In this document: positions 27,486-34,551 of the stretch, one piece after another | Position numbering within the stretch: the first letter of the stretch is position 1 | Layout: the number at the start of each line of letters is the position of its first letter | NCBI RefSeq assembly: GCF_024213195.1 | Contig: NZ_JANAVF010000028.1 | Location: forward strand, 1 to 40,681 | Origin: Streptomyces sp. TBY4 | GTDB taxonomy: Bacteria > Actinomycetota > Actinomycetes > Streptomycetales > Streptomycetaceae | Direction: 5' to 3' | Length of the DNA: 40,681 nt | Notes under the pieces: model-generated | Database searches by the model: none | What the model was told of the DNA's origin: nothing | What the model saw: only the letters and a program-made list of their open reading frames with translations | Made by a program: the position numbers and the translations under genes

Positions 27486-27747
27486 GGCGTTCCCGGGGGT
27501 GCCCGAGGGGCCGCTCAACTCGCCTCGAACGTAACCCTTTAACCCTTTCGCACACCCGCGAAACTTCCCGGCGACAGCTCGTACGCCCTTGACAGAGTGG
27601 TGTTCGGTTGCCGACACATCGCGGCGGGTCCGGCGGATTGTGTTGCCGCTGAGTGGTGACACGCCATAGAGTCGCCAACCGTCGGCATGGTGCCACGCTG
27701 ACCTATCGATAAGTGTCCTGGTCACGTCCGAGGAGGTAAGACGACTT
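27486..27747 (+). promoter_or_regulatory. Upstream region and promoter of the ParA-like operon
   Basis: No gene is seen in these 262 bp. The best promoter is TTGCCG (27643-27648), an 18-bp spacer, and TAGAGT (27667-27672). A perfect -35 TTGACA at 27589-27594 has no matching -10. Other features are two copies of GTTGCCG 35 bp apart (27607-27613 and 27642-27648), a bulged hairpin TGTTCGG-TTG-CCGACA (27601-27616), the palindrome TATCGATA (27704-27711), and a strong gaggagg ribosome site at 27730. No parS site of the GTTTCACGTGAAAC type is present. Confidence 0.5.
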
Positions 27748-28908
27748 GTGAATGAGTCGACATTTGCTCCTGGAGGTGGTCGAGCAGGAGGGCCTGCGCG
27801 GGGCCAGGGTCCTGCCGGTATCGAAGCCGTGGGATCCGTAGCGGTCCGCACCTTCGCAAACCACCAGCACATGACGACGCCCCAAAAGAGCATGGACGGC
27901 CTAGACGTGAACTCCAGGGCCGGCGACCCGAGCGGCGACAAGCCCGTGGGTTTCGCCGACTACGAACAGGTGCCCGAGGGGCACTTCTACGACCCCGACG
28001 CGGAGTACGAGCCCGACCCCGAATACGCGGCCACTCTCGCCCCCGACGCTGCCCGCCAGCGCCGTGAGCGGATCGGCCCGACCGGAAGGCCGCTGCCGTA
28101 CTTCCCGATCCCGGGTCCGCTGACCGACCACGGTCCGGCGACGATCATCGCGATGTGCAACCAGAAGGGCGGCGTGGGCAAGACCACGTCGACCATCAAC
28201 CTGGGTGCGGCGCTGGCGGAGTACGGGCGCCGGGTGCTGCTCGTCGACTTCGACCCGCAGGGCGCGCTGTCGGTCGGCCTCGGGGTCAACCCGATGGAAC
28301 TCGACCTGACGGTCTACAACCTGCTCATGGAGCGGGGGATGTCGGCCGACGAGGTGCTGCTGAAGACGGCGGTCCCCAACATGGACCTGCTGCCGAGCAA
28401 CATCGACCTGTCCGCCGCAGAAGTGCAGTTGGTCAGCGAGGTCGCGCGCGAGTCGACGCTGCAGCGGGCCCTGAAGCCCCTGCTGCCCGACTACGACTAC
28501 ATCGTGATCGACTGTCAGCCCTCGCTCGGTCTGCTGACCGTGAACGCCCTGACGGCGGCTCACAAGGTCATCGTGCCGCTGGAGTGCGAGTTCTTCGCGC
28601 TGCGCGGTGTGGCGCTGCTGACCGAGACCATCGAGAAGGTGCAGGAGCGGCTCAACCCGGAGCTGGAGCTCGACGGCATCCTCGCCACGATGTACGACTC
28701 CCGTACGGTGCACAGCCGTGAGGTGCTGGCGCGCGTGGTCGAGGCCTTCGACGACCACGTCTACCACACGGTCATCGGCCGCACGGTGCGGTTCCCGGAG
28801 ACCACGGTCGCCGGCGAGCCGATCACCACGTACGCCTCCAACTCCGTCGGCGCCGCCGCCTACCGCCAGCTGGCCAGGGAGGTGCTCGCCCGGTGTCCCG
28901 CCGAGTGA
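27748..28908 (+). CDS. ParA/Soj-like ATPase with long N-terminal extension
   Basis: The 386-aa protein has a deviant Walker A, CNQKGGVGKTT (137-147), then VDFDPQGALSVGLG (Walker A'), and DYDYIVIDCQPSLG (Walker B) near 250. These place it in the ParA/MinD ATPases that move or position DNA. About 130 residues before the ATPase are of low complexity and acidic (YDPDAEYEPDPEY), much longer than in Soj. GTG 27748 is supported by gaggagg about 11 nt upstream; internal ATGs such as 27871 are possible. The ribbon-helix-helix-like gene overlaps its end by 16 bp, and scpA/scpB follow. M. tuberculosis has a ParA homologue in the same place (Rv1708). A role in chromosome organisation is likely. Confidence 0.93.
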   Translation: MNESTFAPGGGRAGGPARGQGPAGIEAVGSVAVRTFANHQHMTTPQKSMDGLDVNSRAGDPSGDKPVGFADYEQVPEGHFYDPDAEYEPDPEYAATLAPDAARQRRERIGPTGRPLPYFPIPGPLTDHGPATIIAMCNQKGGVGKTTSTINLGAALAEYGRRVLLVDFDPQGALSVGLGVNPMELDLTVYNLLMERGMSADEVLLKTAVPNMDLLPSNIDLSAAEVQLVSEVARESTLQRALKPLLPDYDYIVIDCQPSLGLLTVNALTAAHKVIVPLECEFFALRGVALLTETIEKVQERLNPELELDGILATMYDSRTVHSREVLARVVEAFDDHVYHTVIGRTVRFPETTVAGEPITTYASNSVGAAAYRQLAREVLARCPAE

Positions 28909-29378
28909 GTCTGCCCGGAGCCGACGAACTGTTCCGTACGACCGGGGGGATGGCGCTGACCTCCTCCTCGCCGAATCCGGCACGGGGCGTGGAGCACGCG
29001 GCGGCGGCCGCGGAGGGCACGGCGGGAGAGGGCCGCAGCCGGGAGGCTGAGGCCGGTACGGAGCCGGGCGTCGGCCCGCAGCGGCGTCCGCAGGAAGGTT
29101 CCGGTGGCGCGGTTCCGGCCCCCGGCCGGGGCAAGGGGCAGGGCCGGGGCGCGAACCGGCGGCCCAGCGGGCGCGAACGGCACGACGAGAAGATCACGGT
29201 CTACGTCTCCGCGGAGGAGCTCATGGACCTGGAGCACGCGCGGCTGGTGCTGCGCGGGGAGCACGGTCTCGCGGTCGACCGCGGGCGGATCGTGCGCGAG
29301 GCCGTCGCGGTGGTCCTGGCGGACCTGGAGTCCCGCGGCGACGCGAGCATCCTGGTGCGGCGGCTGCGGGGGCGCTAG
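28893..29378 (+). CDS. Small protein with a ribbon-helix-helix-like C-terminus, ParA neighbour
   Basis: The 161-aa protein has a disordered first 95 residues (Gly, Ala, Arg, Glu-rich) and an ordered C-terminus. That part (99-148) begins with a short strand KITVYVS, then a helix EELMDLEHARLVLRG, a turn, and a helix GRIVREAVAVVLADLE. This is the strand-helix-helix order of MetJ/Arc-type DNA-binding dimers such as ParG. I infer a DNA-binding or partner role for the ParA-like ATPase; sequence similarity is too weak to be sure. GTG 28893 overlaps parA by 16 bp; GTG 28905 (4-bp overlap) is equally possible. A 271-bp gap with repeats separates it from scpA. Confidence 0.82.
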   Translation: MSRRVSLPGADELFRTTGGMALTSSSPNPARGVEHAAAAAEGTAGEGRSREAEAGTEPGVGPQRRPQEGSGGAVPAPGRGKGQGRGANRRPSGRERHDEKITVYVSAEELMDLEHARLVLRGEHGLAVDRGRIVREAVAVVLADLESRGDASILVRRLRGR

Positions 29379-29502
29379 CCGCTTCGGGGGCTGGGCGGGC
29401 TCGGCCCGTCGGCTTCCGGCGGCCTTGCCGGGCGCGGGGCCGTGGCCGGGCGGGCGGGCGGCCCTGCGGGGCCGAGTCCCCTACCCGCCCTTCCACCGTT
29501 CC

Positions 29503-29579
29503 CCGGGCTGCGCCCGGACCCCTTCCGGGGCTCCGCCCCGGACCCCGGTCCTCAAGCGCCGGACGGCTTGATTTGCCGG
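29503..29579. repeat. Tandem hairpins and dispersed palindromic repeat, copy 3
   Basis: Two hairpins follow each other: CCGGGC-tgc-GCCCGG (29503-29517) and CCGGGGC-tcc-GCCCCGG (29525-29541), each followed by acccc. Then come CCTCAAGCGCCGG and GGCTTGATTT, the same modules as at 6996 and 12782. The element lies in the gap between the ribbon-helix-helix-like gene and scpA, where it may separate two transcripts. The rest of the 29379-29649 gap is GC-rich with no gene seen. Confidence 0.72.
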
Positions 29580-29649
29580 CGCACGTGGGAGTCTTGGGGG
29601 CCGGGCCCCGGCTCGATTCGATGCTTCCTCCGTACCACCCTGGACCGCG

Positions 29650-30642
29650 ATGCCCTCTCCCGCCGAATCCGGCTCCCCGCCCCGACGCTCGTTGGGCCGC
29701 GGCCCGGGTGCTCCCGTAGAGGCTCCAGCGGCTCCGGCCGGGGTCGGGACGGCCTCGGAGGCCCCCGGCGGCCCCGAGGGGCCTGGGGAGCCCGTAGCGG
29801 CCCCTGTGGCCCTGCCCGGGGCCGAAGCCGTGGCGGACCCCGTCGGGGACGGGCGGTTCACGGTCCGGCTCGAGAACTTCGAGGGGCCCTTCGACCTGCT
29901 GCTGCAGCTGATCTCCCGGCACAAGATGGACGTCACCGAGGTCGCACTGTCGGAGGTCACCAACGAGTTCATGGCGCACATCCGCGCCATGGGGCCCGAC
30001 TGGGACCTCGACCAGACGACCGAGTTCCTCGTCGTCGCCGCCACCCTGCTCGACCTGAAGGCGGCCCGGCTGCTGCCCGTCGCCGAGGTCGAGGACGAGG
30101 CGGACCTCGCACTGCTGGAGGCCCGGGACCTGCTGTTCGCGCGGCTGCTCCAGTACCGGGCGTACAAGAGGATCGCCGAGATCTTCGAGGACCGGGCCGA
30201 GACCGAGGGCAAGCGCTACCCGCGCACCGTCGGGCTGGAGCCGCACCTCGCCGAGCTGCTCCCCGAGGTGGTCATCGGCATCGGCGGCGAGGGCCTGGCG
30301 AAGCTCGCGGTCAAGGCCATGCAGCCGCGGGCGAAGCCGCAGGTGTACGTGGACCACATCCACGCACCGCTCGTGAGCGTCCGGGAGCAGGCGGCGCTGG
30401 TCGTGGCCCTGCTCAAGGCCCGGGGCGAGGCCACCTTCCAGGAGCTCACCGAGGACGCCGCCGACACCCTGACCGTCGTGGCGCGCTTCCTGGCCCTCCT
30501 GGAGCTCTACCGGGAGAAGGCGGTGGTCCTGGACCAGGAGGAGGCCCTGCGGACGCTCACGGTGCGCTGGAGCGGCGGGGACGGGGACGGCATGCCGACG
30601 GTGACGGACGAGTTCGACCAGATCGTGGAGGTCAAGGAATGA
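29650..30642 (+). CDS. scpA: Segregation and condensation protein A (kleisin)
   Basis: ScpA is the kleisin that bridges the heads of the SMC dimer and, with ScpB, loads and compacts chromosomes. Of 330 aa, the first ~66 are a Pro/Ala/Gly-rich extension. The ScpA core begins FTVRLENFEGPFDLLLQLI (about 70-88), continues with TEFLVVAATLLDLKAARLLP, and ends with a winged-helix region (FQELTEDAADTLTVVARFLALLELYREKAV). The extension makes it longer than the usual ~250 aa. ATG 29650 has only a weak ribosome site; internal starts in the extension are possible. scpB overlaps its stop by 4 bp. Confidence 0.95.
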   Translation: MPSPAESGSPPRRSLGRGPGAPVEAPAAPAGVGTASEAPGGPEGPGEPVAAPVALPGAEAVADPVGDGRFTVRLENFEGPFDLLLQLISRHKMDVTEVALSEVTNEFMAHIRAMGPDWDLDQTTEFLVVAATLLDLKAARLLPVAEVEDEADLALLEARDLLFARLLQYRAYKRIAEIFEDRAETEGKRYPRTVGLEPHLAELLPEVVIGIGGEGLAKLAVKAMQPRAKPQVYVDHIHAPLVSVREQAALVVALLKARGEATFQELTEDAADTLTVVARFLALLELYREKAVVLDQEEALRTLTVRWSGGDGDGMPTVTDEFDQIVEVKE

Positions 30643-31271
30643 ACGACGTGACGACCCCCGTGGCCGGTCTGGCCCTGAAGCCGGCCCTGGAGGCCGTCCT
30701 CATGGTCGTGGACGAGCCGGCCACCGAGGCGCACCTGGCCAAGGTCCTGGAGCGGACCCCGCGCGAGGTCGCGCAGGCGCTCCGCGAGCTCGCGGAGGAG
30801 TACGAGGTCCAGGGCCGGGGATTCGAGCTGCGGCTCGTCGCCGGGGGCTGGCGGTTCTACAGCCGGGCGGACTGCGCCCCGGCGGTGGAGGCCTTCGTCC
30901 TGGACGGCCAGCAGGCCCGGCTCACCCAGGCGGCGCTGGAGACGATGGCCGTCGTCGCGTACCGCCAGCCGGTCAGCCGCTCGCGGGTCTCGGCGGTCCG
31001 CGGAGTCAACTGCGACGGGGTCATGCGCACCCTCCTCCAGCGGGGTCTGGTGGAGGAGGCGGGGACGGAACCCGAAACAGGTGCGATCCTGTACAGGACG
31101 ACGAACTACTTTCTGGAGCGGATGGGCCTGCGCGGCCTGGACGAGCTCCCGGAGCTCGCGCCCTTCCTCCCCGAGGCGGACGCGATCGAAGCCGAGACGC
31201 AAGAGGGTGTTCCGTCGTTCGATCCGGACTCTCCGGATACCGATGAAGACGACAAGACGACGGAACTTTGA
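30639..31271 (+). CDS. scpB: Segregation and condensation protein B
   Basis: ScpB dimerises through winged helices and binds ScpA in the SMC complex. The 210-aa protein has the family landmarks ALEAVLMVVDEPATEAHLAK at the start, RLTQAALETMAVVAYRQPVSRS near 87-108, VRGVNCDGVMRTLLQRGLVEE, and LYRTTNYFLERMGL. The C-terminal ~30 residues are acidic and likely disordered. ATG lies in an ATGA overlap with scpA, and its stop TGA overlaps the ATG of the rluB-type gene (TGATG), so all three are translationally coupled. Confidence 0.96.
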   Translation: MNDVTTPVAGLALKPALEAVLMVVDEPATEAHLAKVLERTPREVAQALRELAEEYEVQGRGFELRLVAGGWRFYSRADCAPAVEAFVLDGQQARLTQAALETMAVVAYRQPVSRSRVSAVRGVNCDGVMRTLLQRGLVEEAGTEPETGAILYRTTNYFLERMGLRGLDELPELAPFLPEADAIEAETQEGVPSFDPDSPDTDEDDKTTEL

Positions 31272-32701
31272 TGCGAAGCAGCGGCAACGGCAACGGTGGC
31301 GGCAACAGGAACAGCGGCGGCGGCGGTGGTGGCGGGCGCGGTGGCGCCCCCCGCGGCGGCTCCGGCGGCGGTGGTTACCGCGGTGGCGGCTCCGGCGGTG
31401 GCAGCGGCTCGGGCGGCGGCTCCCGCGGCGGTTCGTCGGGCGGCAGCTCCTCGGGCGGCTACCGCTCCGGCGGCAGCTCCAGCGGCGGCGGCTACCAGGG
31501 CGGCGGCTCCCGCGGCGGCTCGTCCGGCGGCAGCTCCTCCGGCGGCTACCGCTCCGGCGGCGGCTACCAGGGCGGCGGCTCCGGCGGCGGCTACCAGGGC
31601 GGCGGCTCCGACCGCGACCGCGAGCCGGAGCCCCGCATCCGCAACCCCCGCCCCGAGCAGCGTCGCTACGACGTGGGCCCCGAGGGCGAGCGCAACGGCC
31701 GTGGCGGTGCCAAGGCGGGCGGCGGCGGTGCCCGCGGCGCGGCCGACGGCAACCGCGGTGGCGGTGCGCGCGGCGCGGCGGCCCGCGGTGGCGCCAAGGG
31801 CGGCCCGAAGGTCTCCCGTACCCCCGGCATCGGCGGCGCGGGCGGCCCCCGCATCGGCCCCGGCTCCCGCAGCGGCCGCGCCAAGCCGCGCGAGCTGGAG
31901 GCGCGGATCGAGGAGCGCGTGCGCGACCGGTACGCCGACAAGCCCGTGATCAAGACCCCGAAGACCTTCCCGGGCGCCGAGGAGGAGGGCGAGCGTCTGC
32001 AGAAGGTGCTCGCGCGGGCCGGCATGGGCTCGCGCCGTGCGTGCGAGGAGCTCATCGAGCAGGCGCGCGTCGAGGTCAACGGCGAGATCGTGCTGGAGCA
32101 GGGCAAGCGCGTGAAGCCCTCGGACGAGATCAAGGTGGACGGCCTGACCGTCGCCACCCAGTCGTACCTGTTCTTCGCGCTGAACAAGCCGGCCGGCGTC
32201 GTCTCCACCATGGAGGACCCGGACGGCCGCCAGTGCCTCGGCGACTACGTCACCAACCGCGAGACGCGCCTCTTCCACGTCGGCCGGCTCGACACCGAGA
32301 CCGAGGGCATCATCCTGCTCACCAACCACGGTGAACTGGCCCACCGCCTCACGCACCCGAAGTACGGCGTGAAGAAGACCTACGTCGCCGCGATCACCGG
32401 CCCGCTGCCGCGCGACATCGGCAAGCGCCTCAAGGACGGCATCGAGCTGGAGGACGGGTACGCCCGCGCCGACCACTTCCGCGTCGTCGACCAGCTCGGC
32501 AAGAACTACCTGGTCGAGGTGACCCTCCACGAGGGCCGCAAGCACATCGTCCGCCGCATGCTGGCCGAGGCCGGCTTCCCGGTCGAGAAGCTCGTGCGGA
32601 CCTCCTTCGGCCCGATCGAGCTCGGCGACCAGAAGTCCGGCTGGCTGCGCCGCCTGACCAACACCGAGGTCGGCATGCTCATGCGCGAGGTCGGTCTGTA
32701 G
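31271..32701 (+). CDS. RluB/RsuA-type pseudouridine synthase with Gly-rich N-terminus
   Basis: The 476-aa enzyme should isomerise a uridine in rRNA. After ~205 residues of Gly/Ser/Arg/Tyr repeats comes an S4 RNA-binding domain (ERLQKVLARAGMGSRRACEE). The catalytic domain follows, with nucleophile Asp341 in GRLDTETEGIILLT and the late segment LHEGRKHIVRRM. The family is usually 240-300 aa, so the repeat region is a large extra. ATG 31271 overlaps the scpB stop; the TTG just before it is less likely. The scpA-scpB-rluB order is conserved in mycobacteria. A canonical terminator follows. Target base could be 23S U2605-like, by analogy with RluB only. Confidence 0.94.
   Translation: MRSSGNGNGGGNRNSGGGGGGGRGGAPRGGSGGGGYRGGGSGGGSGSGGGSRGGSSGGSSSGGYRSGGSSSGGGYQGGGSRGGSSGGSSSGGYRSGGGYQGGGSGGGYQGGGSDRDREPEPRIRNPRPEQRRYDVGPEGERNGRGGAKAGGGGARGAADGNRGGGARGAAARGGAKGGPKVSRTPGIGGAGGPRIGPGSRSGRAKPRELEARIEERVRDRYADKPVIKTPKTFPGAEEEGERLQKVLARAGMGSRRACEELIEQARVEVNGEIVLEQGKRVKPSDEIKVDGLTVATQSYLFFALNKPAGVVSTMEDPDGRQCLGDYVTNRETRLFHVGRLDTETEGIILLTNHGELAHRLTHPKYGVKKTYVAAITGPLPRDIGKRLKDGIELEDGYARADHFRVVDQLGKNYLVEVTLHEGRKHIVRRMLAEAGFPVEKLVRTSFGPIELGDQKSGWLRRLTNTEVGMLMREVGL
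31274..31620 (+). repeat. In-frame Gly/Ser/Tyr/Arg low-complexity repeat region
   Basis: The 5' part of the pseudouridine synthase gene is made of short GGC-rich units coding GGSGGGYRGGG, RGGSSGGSSSGGYRSGG and GGYQGGGS. Several units repeat two to four times with nearly the same DNA. Such RGG/GY stretches usually stay unfolded and can bind RNA. Confidence 0.85.
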
Positions 32702-32727
32702 CAGGCCGGCCCCACCGGGGCCTCCAG

Positions 32728-32761
32728 AACCCGCGGTGCCTTCGGGCGCCGCGGGTTTTTT
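32728..32761 (+). terminator. Intrinsic terminator of the parA-scpAB-rluB region
   Basis: A 13-bp stem (32728-32740 with 32745-32757, one G-T pair) closes a TTCG tetraloop and runs into six or more T. This is a textbook factor-independent terminator, 27 nt after the stop. Confidence 0.93.
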
Positions 32762-32763
32762 GG

Positions 32764-32808
32764 TTGTGCGGGGCTCCGAGTCCTGTTTATAGTCAACATG
32801 ACTATAAA
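32764..32808 (+). promoter_or_regulatory. Promoter and 23-bp palindromic operator of the NAD/ADP-ribose operon
   Basis: TTTATAGTC-aacat-GACTATAAA (32786-32808) is a perfect 9+5+9 inverted repeat, strikingly AT-rich for this genome. It contains a -10 box TATAGT (32788-32793) with TTGTGC 18 bp upstream as a possible -35. The form fits the TAGTC/GACTA-type operators that I recall for NrtR regulators, and an NrtR-type gene is third in this operon. Binding would cover the -10 box, so autorepression is likely. An ATG inside the palindrome (32798) is therefore not the start of pnuC. Confidence 0.8.
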
Positions 32809-32827
32809 GAGATCGGGGTGGGGCACC

Positions 32828-33436
32828 ATGGGGTGGCAGACGAGCTGGACCGAGATCCTCGGCTTCGTCACGGGGGCCGTGTGCGTCTGGCTGGTCGCCC
32901 GGCAGCACATCGCCAACTGGCCGGTCGGCATCGCCAACAACCTCTTCTTCATCGTGCTGTTCGCCCAGGCCGGCCTCTACGCCGACGCCGGGCTGCAGAT
33001 CGTCTTCATCGCCCTCGCCGGCTACGGCTGGTGGTCCTGGACCCACGGCGGCGCCCCGGGCACCCGCACGGCCCTGCCGGTGCGCCGCACCACGGCCGCC
33101 GAGTGGGGCGTACTGGCCGCGGCGGGGGCGGTGGCGGTGCTCGGCCTCACGCTCCTCCTGAGCCGGGCCACCGACTCCACCGTCCCGTTCTGGGACGCCC
33201 TGACGACCGGGCTCTCGCTCACGGCCACGTACGGGCAGTGCCGCAAGCTCGTCGAGTCCTGGTGGCTGTGGATCGCCGCCGACCTCGTCTACATCCCGCT
33301 GTACGCGTACAAGGGGCTCTACCTGACCTCGCTGCTCTACGTCGGCTTCCTCGCCCTGTGCGTGGCCGGACTGCTCGGCTGGCGCCGGGCGCTCCCGGCC
33401 CGCGGAGCCCGGGACGCGCTGGGGGTGACGGCGTGA
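32828..33436 (+). CDS. pnuC: PnuC-family nicotinamide riboside transporter
   Basis: PnuC proteins let nicotinamide riboside enter by facilitated diffusion, trapped afterwards by phosphorylation. The 202-aa protein has about seven hydrophobic segments and the family marks WPVGIANNLFFIVLF, GYGWWSW (about 59-65), and a final WWLWIAADLVYIPLYAYKG. ATG 32828 with a ggggtgggg leader is chosen because the upstream ATG 32798 lies in the operator. It is first in the operon; GTG of the NadR-like gene overlaps its stop by 4 bp. The pairing with a kinase/adenylyltransferase is exactly what the transport model needs. Confidence 0.93.
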   Translation: MGWQTSWTEILGFVTGAVCVWLVARQHIANWPVGIANNLFFIVLFAQAGLYADAGLQIVFIALAGYGWWSWTHGGAPGTRTALPVRRTTAAEWGVLAAAGAVAVLGLTLLLSRATDSTVPFWDALTTGLSLTATYGQCRKLVESWWLWIAADLVYIPLYAYKGLYLTSLLYVGFLALCVAGLLGWRRALPARGARDALGVTA

Positions 33437-34551
33437 AGCGCTACGGCCACGGGCTGGTCCTCGGCAAGTTCTATCCGCCGCACACCGGCCACCACCACCT
33501 GGTGCGCACCGCGCAGGACCAGTGCGAGCGGCTGACCGTACTGGTCTGCGCGGCCTCCGTGGAGTCCGTACCGCTCGCCGACCGGGTCGCCTGGATGCGC
33601 GAGGCGCACCCGGGGGCCGAGGTGGTCGGCGCGGTCGACGACATCCCGGTGGACCTCGAGGACCCGGCCGTCTGGGAGGCCCACATGGCGATCTTCAGGG
33701 GTGCGGTGCGCCGGTCGGTCGACGCCGTCTTCACCTCCGAGGCCTACGGGACCGAGCTCGCGCGGCGGTTCGGAGCCGAGGAGGTCTGCGTGGACCCCGG
33801 CCGCAGCCTCTTCCCGGTGTCCGGCACGGCCGTACGGGCCGACCCCGCCGGGAACTGGGAGTTCCTGGGGCCCGCCGTACGGGCCGCGCTGACCCGGCGG
33901 ATCGTCGTACTCGGCGCCGAGTCCACCGGTACGACCACGCTGTCGCGGGACCTCGCGGCGCACTGGCGGGCGCGGGGCGGGGTGTGGGCGAAGACGGGCT
34001 GGGTGGCGGAGTACGGCCGCCGGTACAGCGAGGAGCGGCTCGCGGCGGCCCGTGCGGCGGACCCGGCGGCGACCTGGGCCGACGTGAGCTTCAGCCCGGC
34101 GGAGTTCCCGGTGATCGCGCGGCGGCAGGACGCCGACGAGGAGCGGGCGGCCCGGCTGGGATCACCCGTGCTCTTCTGCGACACCGACTCCTTCGCCACC
34201 GGGATCTGGCACGAGCGGTACACGGGAGCGCGCAGCGCGGAGGTCGAGCGGATCGCCGCCGGGACGCGGCGGGACCTGTACCTGCTCACCGACCACGCGG
34301 ACGTGCCCTTCGAGGACGACGGGCTGCGCGACGGGGAGGAGCTGAGGCCGTGGATGACCGGGCGGTTCCTGGAGGAGCTGGAACGGACCGGGCGGCGCTT
34401 CCTGGTGCTCCGCGGGGACCGGGAGACGCGGCTGCGGGCGGCGGCGGCGGCCGTCGACGGGCTCCTGGCGGAGGGCTGGCACTTCGCGGACCCGCTTCCG
34501 GAGCGGGTGTCGGAGCGGGTGTTGGGGCAGACGGGGGAGCGGAGCCGATGA
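33433..34551 (+). CDS. NadR-like NMN adenylyltransferase / ribosylnicotinamide kinase-type protein
   Basis: The 372-aa protein joins two domains. The N-terminal nucleotidyltransferase has GKFYPPHTGHHHLV (11-24, the HxGH-type site) and VSGTAVRADPAGNWEFL (129-145), as in NadR NMN adenylyltransferases that make NAD from NMN and ATP. The C-terminal domain (from ~156) matches the NadR kinase, which phosphorylates nicotinamide riboside, with CDTDSFATGIW downstream. Its P-loop reads GAESTGTTT (161-169): the invariant Lys is Thr167. Kinase activity is thus doubtful or uses another Lys. No DNA-binding domain is present, unlike enterobacterial NadR. GTG overlaps pnuC; ATGA overlap with the regulator follows. 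Confidence 0.9.
   Translation: MKRYGHGLVLGKFYPPHTGHHHLVRTAQDQCERLTVLVCAASVESVPLADRVAWMREAHPGAEVVGAVDDIPVDLEDPAVWEAHMAIFRGAVRRSVDAVFTSEAYGTELARRFGAEEVCVDPGRSLFPVSGTAVRADPAGNWEFLGPAVRAALTRRIVVLGAESTGTTTLSRDLAAHWRARGGVWAKTGWVAEYGRRYSEERLAAARAADPAATWADVSFSPAEFPVIARRQDADEERAARLGSPVLFCDTDSFATGIWHERYTGARSAEVERIAAGTRRDLYLLTDHADVPFEDDGLRDGEELRPWMTGRFLEELERTGRRFLVLRGDRETRLRAAAAAVDGLLAEGWHFADPLPERVSERVLGQTGERSR

Noticed and set aside
27486..27747. parS site for the ParA-like gene
   Set aside because: No GTTTCACGTGAAAC-type palindrome is present; the palindrome TATCGATA is too short and common to support the claim.
27422..27747. Ancient mobile element between ald and the ParA-like gene
   Set aside because: No transposase, terminal inverted repeats or target duplication is visible; the region is explained by the ald terminator and a promoter.
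28893..28904. Frameshift or truncation at the parA/ribbon-helix-helix overlap
   Set aside because: Both proteins are intact: ParA ends after its normal C-terminal helix and the second gene has its own start in another frame.
31274..31620. CRISPR-like or minisatellite array
   Set aside because: The repeats are short, variable, multiples of three and in frame with a pseudouridine synthase, so they are coding low-complexity sequence.
32798..32827. ATG at 32798 as the pnuC start
   Set aside because: It lies inside the palindrome and at about the predicted transcription start; ATG 32828 has a purine-rich leader and begins where PnuC similarity begins.
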